DNA of 37,337 bases from positions 1 to 37,337 of the forward strand of contig CAJLCG010000013.1 in assembly GCA_905205085.1 (NCBI GenBank), in the 5' to 3' direction. The translations under genes and the position numbers were made by a program. The notes under the pieces were generated by a model. That model was not told where the DNA came from. It did not search any database and worked only from the letters and a program-made list of their open reading frames with translations. This DNA is from an uncultured Oscillospiraceae bacterium (lineage in GTDB: Bacteria; Bacillota; Clostridia; Oscillospirales; Oscillospiraceae). This document shows positions 31,478 through 37,337 of this stretch, piece after piece (the first letter of the stretch is position 1; every line of letters starts with the position of its first letter).

Positions 31478-31870
31478 ATGGACGACAAGGTGAAGGAACT
31501 GCTGGACCGGATTCGGAGTACGGCCGCCGACGCCGCCGATGCCGCGGCGGGCACCGCCCGGGTAGCCGGGAAGCGGGCCGGACAGATGGTGGACGTGGCC
31601 AAGCTGAACGTGCAGCTGTTTGACCTGAGCGGAGAGTATAACGACGTGCTGCGCCAGCTGGGCGAAGTGATGTACCAGGCCCACAAGGGAGAGAGCCAGG
31701 ACGAGGACAAGGTGTCCCAGTTGCTGGCCCAGGCCGATGAGCTTGCCGGAAAGATCGCTGAGCTCAAGGAGCGCATTGCCGCCCTGCGCCAGTCCCGCAC
31801 CTGCCCCAACTGCGGCGCGGTGTGCGGCAAGGACGACCAGTTCTGCCGCCGGTGCGGCGACAGCCTGTAA
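31478..31870 (+). CDS. Zinc-ribbon protein with helical N-terminus
   Basis: A 130-residue protein. Residues 1-105 are helical and charged with an Ala-rich stretch (STAADAADAAAGTARVAGKRAG), likely coiled coil. The last 25 residues are a zinc ribbon with paired CPNC and CRRC motifs (Cys spacing two and two, separated by about 13 residues). Similar short proteins are common in Clostridia without assigned function. ATG at 31478 with AAAGGAG eight bases upstream. First gene of the operon, ten bases before the purine phosphorylase. Confidence 0.75.
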   Translation: MDDKVKELLDRIRSTAADAADAAAGTARVAGKRAGQMVDVAKLNVQLFDLSGEYNDVLRQLGEVMYQAHKGESQDEDKVSQLLAQADELAGKIAELKERIAALRQSRTCPNCGAVCGKDDQFCRRCGDSL

Positions 31871-31880
31871 GGAGGGCCCT

Positions 31881-32705
31881 ATGTCCTATACAATAGAGCA
31901 TTACCGGGCGAGCGCGGACTTTTTACGCGCCCGCCTGGGCGGTTTTGTCCCTAAGGTGGCCATGATCCTGGGCTCCGGCCTGGGCTATCTGGGCGACCAG
32001 GTGGAAGATGCCATCGCTGTGGATTACAAAGATATCCCCCACTTCAAGGCCTCCACTGCCCCCGGCCACAAGGGTCGGCTGGTGTTCGGCACTCTGGAGG
32101 GCCAGAAGGTGGCGGTGATGCAGGGCCGGATGCACCACTACGAGGGCTACTCCTATGAGGAGGTCACCTACGCGGTGCGGGTGCTGCGTCTGCTGGGGTG
32201 CGACACCCTGGTGGTCACCAACGCCGCCGGCTGTGTGAACACCGACTGGAAGGCCGGGGAGCTGATGCTCATTACCGACCACATTAAAATGTTCTCCGAG
32301 TCCCCGCTCCGGGGGGAGAACCTGCCCGAGTTCGGGGTGCGCTTCCCCGACGCATCCAAGCTGTACACCCCCCGCCTGCGCCAGGTGGCCCGGGACTGCG
32401 CCCAGAAGCTGGGCCTCACCCTGCGGGAGGGCGTCTACTTCTACTGCTACGGTCCCCAGTACGAGACCCCGGCGGAGATCCGGGCCGCCCGCATCCTGGG
32501 GGGCGACGCGGTGGGCATGTCCACCGCGCCCGAGGTCATCGTGGCGGGCCACTGCGGCATGGAGGTGCTGGGCTTTACCCTGCTTAGCAACATGGCTGCC
32601 GGTATTCTGGACCAGCCTCTCAGCGAGGAGGAGGTCCTCCTGGCTGGAGAGCACGCCCGGGAGGATTTCTCCGCCCTGGTGCGCGCCTGCCTGCGGGAGA
32701 TGTAA
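31881..32705 (+). CDS. punA: Purine nucleoside phosphorylase (trimeric type)
   Basis: A 274-residue enzyme that splits purine nucleosides with phosphate into base and ribose-1-phosphate. Seen: MILGSGLGYLGD (phosphate site start), QGRMHHYEGYSYEEV, VVTNAAGCVN, and EVIVAGHCGMEVLGFTLLSNMAAGI, all matching the trimeric PNP family. Length is as expected. ATG at 31881 with GGAGGGCC upstream. Acts with the deaminase two genes downstream in nucleoside salvage. A strict methylthioadenosine phosphorylase role is less likely, but it is the same family. Confidence 0.93.
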   Translation: MSYTIEHYRASADFLRARLGGFVPKVAMILGSGLGYLGDQVEDAIAVDYKDIPHFKASTAPGHKGRLVFGTLEGQKVAVMQGRMHHYEGYSYEEVTYAVRVLRLLGCDTLVVTNAAGCVNTDWKAGELMLITDHIKMFSESPLRGENLPEFGVRFPDASKLYTPRLRQVARDCAQKLGLTLREGVYFYCYGPQYETPAEIRAARILGGDAVGMSTAPEVIVAGHCGMEVLGFTLLSNMAAGILDQPLSEEEVLLAGEHAREDFSALVRACLREM

Positions 32706-32723
32706 CCGAAAAAGGAGCAAGGT

Positions 32724-32942
32724 ATGATTGGGTTTTGGAACCGCGCCGAGCTGCTCATTACCTACGACCTGAAACGCTTTTGCCAGGTGCGGGACGTCCT
32801 CCAGGCGGCCGGCTTGGACTACCGCTATAAGACCAAGTCAGTGTCCGGTTCCACCCTTGGAACGACCAGCCGCCTGGAGTACCGTCTGTTCGTGCACCGG
32901 GACAATCTGGAGTGGGCGCAGACCTTACTAAAGGAGCTTTGA
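32724..32942 (+). CDS. Small uncharacterised protein in purine salvage operon
   Basis: A 72-residue protein (WNRAELLITYDLKRFCQVRDVLQAAGLDY, then a middle basic part and EYRLFVHRDNLEWAQTLLKEL). The pattern strand-helix-strand-strand-helix suggests a small alpha/beta ferredoxin-like fold similar to DUF2007. No catalytic residues stand out and I do not recognise a named family. ATG at 32724 with AAAGGAGCAAGG upstream; it ends two bases before the deaminase start. It is probably translated with its neighbours; a regulatory or binding role is only inference. Confidence 0.65.
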   Translation: MIGFWNRAELLITYDLKRFCQVRDVLQAAGLDYRYKTKSVSGSTLGTTSRLEYRLFVHRDNLEWAQTLLKEL

Positions 32943-32944
32943 AC

Positions 32945-34252
32945 ATGTCTGTTTTGTTTGCCAACGTCACCGCCCTGACCATGGACCCCGCCCGGCCGGT
33001 GGTGGAAAACGCCTTTGTGGCGGTGGAGGGGACCAAGATCGTCTCGGTGGGGACGGTGCGCCCGGAGGGAACCTTTGACCGGGTGGTGGAGGGCAAGGAC
33101 AAAGTGCTTATGCCCGGCCTTGTGAACTGCCACACCCACGTGCCCATGACCCTCATGCGGGGCTACGGCGGGGGCCACGATCTTCAGCACTGGCTCCACG
33201 ACTACATTTTCCCCGCCGAGGCCCGGCTGGACGACCGGGCCGTGGCCGCCGGAGCGGCCCTGGGCCTGGCCGAGATGATTGCCTCGGGCACCACCTGCAT
33301 TGTGGATATGTACATGCACACCGGCACCATCGCCCAGGAGATTTTAAAGGCGGGCATCTCCGCCAATCTGTCCTGCGGCGGGGTGTATTTCGGTGCGCCC
33401 GACGACTTTTCTCCCGATAAGTGCAACGACTGCCGCAATCAGCAGGAGCTGACCCAGCAGTGGCACGGGGCCGGGGACGGGCAGATCCTGGTAGATGCCT
33501 CCATCCACGCCGAGTATACCTCCAATCCGCCCCTGTGGCAGTGGATGGCCGACTACGCCGCCCAGCACAATCTGGGTATGCAGGTTCATATCTCCGAGAC
33601 CCAGCTGGAGCACAAAACCTGTCTGGAGAAATACGGAAAGACCCCCATCGCCCTGCTGGACCAGTACGGCGTGTGGGAGCGGGGCGGCACCGCCGCCCAC
33701 TGCGTGTGGGTCACCGACGAGGACATGGCCCTCATGGCCCAGAAGCACATTACCGCCGTTCACAATCCGGTGTCCAACCTGAAGCTAGGCTCCGGCGTGG
33801 CCCGGGTGCCCCAGCTGCTCAAGGCCGGGGTCAACGTGACCCTGGGCACCGACGGCGTGTCCTCCAACAACAACTGCGACCTGTTTGAGGAGATCAAGCT
33901 GGCCGCCATTCTCCACAAGGGGGTCCAGCACGACCCCATGGCGGTCACCGCCCGTGAGGCCCTGGCCATGGCCACCGTCAACGGGGCGGCGGCCACAGGA
34001 CGGGACACCGGCGTCATCGCCCCGGGAAAGCTGGCCGACCTCATCCTGGTGGACTTTACCGCCCCCAATCTCACCCCCTGCCACGACGTGGAGGAGAACC
34101 TGGTCTACGCGGCCCGGGGCTCCAATGTGGAGATGAATATGGCCCGGGGACAGGTCATATATGAGAAGGGGGAGTTCTTCACCCTGGACCTGGAGCGCAT
34201 CTGCTACGAGGTGGAGCACTACGCCCTGCCCAAGATTTTTCCCCAAGACTAA
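32945..34252 (+). CDS. Amidohydrolase, MTA/SAH deaminase type
   Basis: A 435-residue metal-dependent deaminase of the amidohydrolase superfamily. Metal ligands are His63 and His65 (HTHVP), His215 (HISET), and Asp303 in GTDGVSSNN; Glu218 in HISET is the catalytic acid. His188 (HAEYTS) also matches the family. NPVSNLKLGSG is the typical motif of the 5'-methylthioadenosine / S-adenosylhomocysteine deaminase group, so that substrate class is most likely; related enzymes act on guanine or other nucleosides. ATG at 32945 with AAAGGAGC upstream. Its place next to a purine phosphorylase supports adenine-nucleoside salvage. A perfect 8-bp hairpin (34261-34279) follows without a T-run. Confidence 0.88.
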   Translation: MSVLFANVTALTMDPARPVVENAFVAVEGTKIVSVGTVRPEGTFDRVVEGKDKVLMPGLVNCHTHVPMTLMRGYGGGHDLQHWLHDYIFPAEARLDDRAVAAGAALGLAEMIASGTTCIVDMYMHTGTIAQEILKAGISANLSCGGVYFGAPDDFSPDKCNDCRNQQELTQQWHGAGDGQILVDASIHAEYTSNPPLWQWMADYAAQHNLGMQVHISETQLEHKTCLEKYGKTPIALLDQYGVWERGGTAAHCVWVTDEDMALMAQKHITAVHNPVSNLKLGSGVARVPQLLKAGVNVTLGTDGVSSNNNCDLFEEIKLAAILHKGVQHDPMAVTAREALAMATVNGAAATGRDTGVIAPGKLADLILVDFTAPNLTPCHDVEENLVYAARGSNVEMNMARGQVIYEKGEFFTLDLERICYEVEHYALPKIFPQD

Positions 34253-34309
34253 ATCTGATCCAGGCGGCTGAGCCGCCTGACTCTCCAAACTGCAAGGAGG
34301 ACCGAACGA

Positions 34310-36115
34310 ATGGCCCAACACAGTCATGCACCCCGCCGGGTTGCCCGGTCGACAAAACAGAACACCTTTTTCGGCGGCGCCGCCATCCTGGCGGTGGGCA
34401 TTATGGTGGTCAAAGTCATCGGCATGTTCTACAAGATCCCGCTGCTCAACATCATCGGGGAACAGGGCAGCGCCGACTTCGGAAACGCCTATAACATCTA
34501 TGCCGTGCTGCTTACCATCTCCACCGCAGGCCTGCCCGTGGCCGTGTCCAAGCTGGTCAGCGAGGCCAACGCCACCGGACGGCAAAACCAGGTGCGCCGG
34601 GTGTTCCGGCTGTCCCTGGCCCTGTTTCTTACCCTGGGCGTGCTGTCCTTCCTCATCATGTCCTTTGGCTCGGCTCAGCTGGCCGGCCTGATGAACGACG
34701 ACCAGGCTGCTCCCGGCATCCGGGCCCTGGCCCCGGCGGTCATCTGCGTGGGCTGTCTATCCGCCTTCCGGGGCTATGCCCAGGGCCATGGGAACATGAC
34801 CCCCACCGCCGTCTCTCAGATCATTGAGGCCCTGTGCAAGCTGGTGGTGGGCCTGGGACTGGCCTACTGGCTGGTGAAAGCGGGGGCCGACCAGAGCCAC
34901 GCCGCCGCCGGCGCCATCACCGGTGTGACGGTGGGCACCATTGTGGCCCTGGCCTACATGCTGCTCAACTATCTCATGGGCCGCAGCCAGGAAGGCCTGT
35001 CCAAGGACACCCCCGACTCCAACAGCACCATCGTGAAAAATCTGCTGATGATCGCCGTGCCCATCACCATCAGCTCTTCCATGGTGGGTATCGTCACCGT
35101 CATCGACTCCTCCCTGGTTCAGGGCCAGCTCCAGCGGGCTCTGCTGGAGAATACGGACTGCTGGGCCCTGTACAAGGATTTTATGAGCTTTGACAAGCTG
35201 GAGAGCGCCCTGAAGGCCTGGCAGGCCACCCTGCCGGAGGGGACCACCATCTCCATGTCCCTGCTTTCCGACCAGCTGGCCGGTGAGGGCACCAAGACGG
35301 CCATTGCCCTCCATGACGCCCTGGAGGATGCCAGCCGCACCCTTTATGGCAACTACAACGGCGCGCTGAACATCTACAACCTGCCCACCTCCCTCATGGC
35401 GGCCATCACCGCCGCCGTCATCCCCGCCGTCTCCGGCACCCTGGCCCGCCGGGACCGGAAGGGCGCTGCCCGGGTGGCCGGTTCTGCCCTGCGCATCTCC
35501 GCCCTGCTGGCCTTCCCCATGGGGGTGGGCCTGTATGTGCTGGGCGAGCCCATCATGGCTCTCATTTTCCCCAGTCTCACCTCCCAGCTGGCCGGTCCGC
35601 TCCTGTCTACCCTGGGCCTGGCTACGGTGTTTGTGTGTATGATGCTGGTGTGCAACTCCATTTTGCAGGCCTACGGCTTTGTGAACCTGCCGGTCATTAT
35701 TATGCTGGCCGGCGGCGTGATCAAAATTGTGCTCAACTACAATGTGGTGGTGCTGCCCCAGGTGGGCATCTACGGCGCCCCTCTGGGCAACATCTTCTGC
35801 TTTGCCCTGTGCCTCATTCTGGACCTGATCGTGATGGCCCGGGTCATTCCCGGCCGGCCGAAATACATCCCCCTGTTTGCCAAGCCCGCCGCCGCCGCCG
35901 CGGTGATGGGCCTGGGCGCCTGGGCAGTCCACGGCCTGCTGGCCAAGCTGCTCGCCGCCAATCGCCTGGGCAATGCAGTGGCTACCCTGGCTGCCATTGT
36001 GGTGGCGGTGGCCATCTACGGCGTGCTGGTGATTGTGCTGCGGGCCATCACCAAGGAGGACCTGTCTCTCATGCCAAAAGGGGAAAAAATTGCCCGTATC
36101 CTGCATCTTTCTTAA
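34310..36115 (+). CDS. SpoVB/MurJ-like lipid-linked precursor flippase
   Basis: A 601-residue polytopic membrane protein of the MOP exporter superfamily. The N-terminus after 20 residues reads FFGGAAILAVGIMVVKVIGMFYKIPLLNIIGEQGSADFGNAYNIYAVLLTI-type sequence typical of SpoVB/YabM-like proteins, with about 13-14 membrane segments. An insertion of about 75 polar residues lies at roughly 262-345, between two membrane blocks. Such proteins move lipid II or sporulation/cell-wall precursors across the membrane. ATG at 34310 with AAGGAGGACC upstream. The next genes, mazG then HU, match the yabM-yabN order of Bacillus and Clostridia, which supports the YabM/SpoVB branch. Confidence 0.88.
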   Translation: MAQHSHAPRRVARSTKQNTFFGGAAILAVGIMVVKVIGMFYKIPLLNIIGEQGSADFGNAYNIYAVLLTISTAGLPVAVSKLVSEANATGRQNQVRRVFRLSLALFLTLGVLSFLIMSFGSAQLAGLMNDDQAAPGIRALAPAVICVGCLSAFRGYAQGHGNMTPTAVSQIIEALCKLVVGLGLAYWLVKAGADQSHAAAGAITGVTVGTIVALAYMLLNYLMGRSQEGLSKDTPDSNSTIVKNLLMIAVPITISSSMVGIVTVIDSSLVQGQLQRALLENTDCWALYKDFMSFDKLESALKAWQATLPEGTTISMSLLSDQLAGEGTKTAIALHDALEDASRTLYGNYNGALNIYNLPTSLMAAITAAVIPAVSGTLARRDRKGAARVAGSALRISALLAFPMGVGLYVLGEPIMALIFPSLTSQLAGPLLSTLGLATVFVCMMLVCNSILQAYGFVNLPVIIMLAGGVIKIVLNYNVVVLPQVGIYGAPLGNIFCFALCLILDLIVMARVIPGRPKYIPLFAKPAAAAAVMGLGAWAVHGLLAKLLAANRLGNAVATLAAIVVAVAIYGVLVIVLRAITKEDLSLMPKGEKIARILHLS

Positions 36116-36153
36116 CAGATGCGCAAAAAATACCTTGCGAAGGAAGCGAAGTT

Positions 36154-36942
36154 GTGGTAGATTTTGAATGCATGGACTCCTATGGTATGGAGGATCTGGA
36201 GAAGATCGTGGCGCTGCTGCGGGCTCCCGGGGGCTGCCCCTGGGACCGGGAGCAGACCCACGAGAGCATCCGGCGCAACATGCTGGAGGAGGCCTACGAG
36301 GCCGCAGAGGCCATTGACGAGAAGAACCCGGAGCACCTGAAGGAAGAGCTGGGGGACGTGCTGCTTCAGGTGGTGTTCCACGCCCAGATGGCCAAGGAGG
36401 AAGGGCTGTTTACCTTCCAGGATGTGGTGGACGGCGTGGCCAAAAAGATGGTTTTCCGCCACCCCCACGTGTTTGGCACGGTGCAGGCGGAGGACAGCGA
36501 CCAGGCCCTGGAGACCTGGGACGCCCAGAAGCGCCAGGAGAAGCACCAGCGCACCGCCGGCGACACGCTGGATGCGGTGGCCCGCTCCCTGCCTGCGCTG
36601 ATCCGGGCAGAAAAATTGCAGGACAAGGCCCGCAAGGCGGGCTTTGACTGGCCGGACCTGGCTCCCGCCTTGGACAAGCTGGACGAGGAAGTGGAGGAGC
36701 TGCGCCGCGCCGCACAGGGCGACGGAGATCCCCAGGAGGAGCTGGGTGATCTGCTGTTCGCCGCGGTGAAGGCGGGACGCTTTCTCCACGTGGACAGCGA
36801 GCAGGCGCTGACCCAGGCCTGCGAAAAGTTTATCCGCCGCTTTCGTGCTGTGGAGCGGCTGGCCCAGGGGGAGAGCCTGGACCAGATGGAATTGTCCCAG
36901 CTGGAGGAGCTGTGGGCCCAAGCCAAGCAGCAGGAGGGCTGA
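36154..36942 (+). CDS. mazG: Nucleoside triphosphate pyrophosphohydrolase MazG
   Basis: A 262-residue two-domain MazG that hydrolyses NTPs/dNTPs to NMP and PPi. The N-terminal domain shows the signature APGGCPWDREQTHESIRRN, then EEAYEAAEAID and ELGDVLLQVVFHAQMA (the EExxE/ExxD metal site). The second domain repeats it as KLDEEVEELRRA and EELGDLLFAAVKAGRFL. GTG at 36154 (VVDFE) was chosen because the family start is usually MVDFE-like and GAAGGAAGCG lies seven to eight bases upstream; the first ATG is at 36172. It lies 38 bases after the flippase gene and is probably cotranscribed with it. Confidence 0.93.
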   Translation: MVDFECMDSYGMEDLEKIVALLRAPGGCPWDREQTHESIRRNMLEEAYEAAEAIDEKNPEHLKEELGDVLLQVVFHAQMAKEEGLFTFQDVVDGVAKKMVFRHPHVFGTVQAEDSDQALETWDAQKRQEKHQRTAGDTLDAVARSLPALIRAEKLQDKARKAGFDWPDLAPALDKLDEEVEELRRAAQGDGDPQEELGDLLFAAVKAGRFLHVDSEQALTQACEKFIRRFRAVERLAQGESLDQMELSQLEELWAQAKQQEG

Positions 36943-37005
36943 GACGCCCCACGCAAAGGACAGGCCTTTCCCAAGGCCGCGCAAATTCTTAGGAGGAGAC
37001 ACGCT

Positions 37006-37281
37006 ATGAACAAGACCGAACTCATCAACGCCGTGGCTGACAAGACCCAGCTGTCCAAGAAGGACGCCGAGGCCGCCATCACTGCCACCGTGGAGGCCAT
37101 TGCCGAAGCGCTGACCCGGGAGGAGAAGGTGCAGCTGGTGGGCTTTGGCTCCTTTGAGGTGAAGACCCGCGCCGCTCGGGTGGGCCGCAATCCCAAGACC
37201 GGCACCGAGATCGAGATCCCCCAGACCAAGACCCCTGTCTTCAAGGCCGGCAAGGCTCTGAAGGACGCGGTGGCGGGCTGA
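37006..37281 (+). CDS. hup: DNA-binding protein HU
   Basis: A 91-residue HU/IHF-family nucleoid protein. Seen: [24 protein letters not shown] at the start, [17 protein letters not shown] and [13 protein letters not shown], the beta-arm and proline tip that bend DNA. Length is canonical. ATG at 37006 with TTAGGAGGAGAC upstream. It follows mazG, as in many Clostridia, and ends the unit before a strong terminator. Confidence 0.95.
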   Translation: MNKTELINAVADKTQLSKKDAEAAITATVEAIAEALTREEKVQLVGFGSFEVKTRAARVGRNPKTGTEIEIPQTKTPVFKAGKALKDAVAG

Positions 37282-37301
37282 AGCACTGCAACGTGACCCT
37301 T

Positions 37302-37332
37302 GGGGGCGCCGCGGAAGGCGGCGCCCCTTTTT
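37302..37332 (+). terminator. Terminator after HU
   Basis: GGGGCGCCGC (37303-37312) and GCGGCGCCCC (37318-37327) with a five-base loop, followed by five Ts. It closes the long plus-strand operon. Confidence 0.93.
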
Positions 37333-37337
37333 CTTGG

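Noticed and set aside
34261..34279. Hairpin CAGGCGGC/GCCGCCTG between the deaminase and flippase genes as a terminator
   Set aside because: No T-run follows and the flippase ribosome binding site is 15 bases further; the genes probably remain one unit.
36172..36942. ATG at 36172 as the MazG start
   Set aside because: No ribosome binding site in front of it, whereas GTG at 36154 has GAAGGAAGCG upstream and yields the family-like VVDFE start.

Overview
The window reads as a chromosomal segment of a GC-rich, low-oxygen Firmicute, most likely a gut Clostridia member of the Oscillospiraceae (Flavonifractor / Pseudoflavonifractor / Lawsonibacter type). This is inferred from gene content (RsiV-type anti-sigma factor, RNase Y, DnaD/DnaI pair, dut-maf-mreCD-PBP2 cluster, SpoVB-like flippase-mazG-HU order), strong AGGAGG ribosome binding sites, Gram-positive promoters and roughly 60% GC. 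I saw no rRNA, tRNA, CRISPR array, phage or insertion sequence. Genes are densely packed on both strands.

Layout. 1-1490: an ECF sigma factor and an RsiV-like anti-sigma factor behind an ECF-type promoter, closed by a terminator. 1498-5200 (minus): a Na/phosphate symporter with a PhoU-like tail and a long structured leader, and an ABC-F ATPase with a degenerate second nucleotide site. 5671-7218: RNase Y. 7219-7604: a repeat-rich intergenic island. 7605-9038 (minus): a MerR regulator with a membrane hairpin, two small stand-alone copies of that hairpin, and a YbjQ-family protein, joined by overlapping stop/start junctions. 9151-12164 (minus): an XRE regulator with six membrane segments, then the helicase loader (DnaI-like) and a DnaD-domain protein. 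12522-17187 (plus): DEAD-box helicase, PspC protein, GNAT acetyltransferase, glutamate dehydrogenase and a DUF6465 protein with a histone-H1-like tail. 17279-22944 (minus): Mrp ATPase and the cell-shape operon dut-maf-mreC-mreD-PBP2. 23111-25579 (minus): zapA and a U32 protein. 25846-27874 (minus): a DUF4230 protein and MgtE with a structured leader. 28189-31172 (minus): rpoN, a HAD phosphatase and a dihydrouridine synthase. 31478-37281 (plus): a likely single operon of zinc-ribbon protein, purine nucleoside phosphorylase, small unknown protein, MTA/SAH-type deaminase, SpoVB/MurJ-like flippase, MazG and HU.

How genes work together. Envelope functions recur: lysozyme-responsive sigma factor, elongasome (MreC, MreD, PBP2), divisome helper ZapA and a lipid-linked precursor flippase. 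Nucleotide hygiene also recurs: dUTPase, Maf, MazG, purine phosphorylase and the deaminase.

The least ordinary parts are the MerR / membrane-hairpin / YbjQ operon, in which a conserved C-terminal peptide motif coincides with the ribosome binding site and start codon of the next gene; a three-copy intergenic repeat whose two hairpins are kept by compensatory base changes; and several structured leaders (Na/Pi symporter, mgtE, rpoN, and the zapA/U32 pair). All calls come from reading the sequence; no database search or folding program was run.
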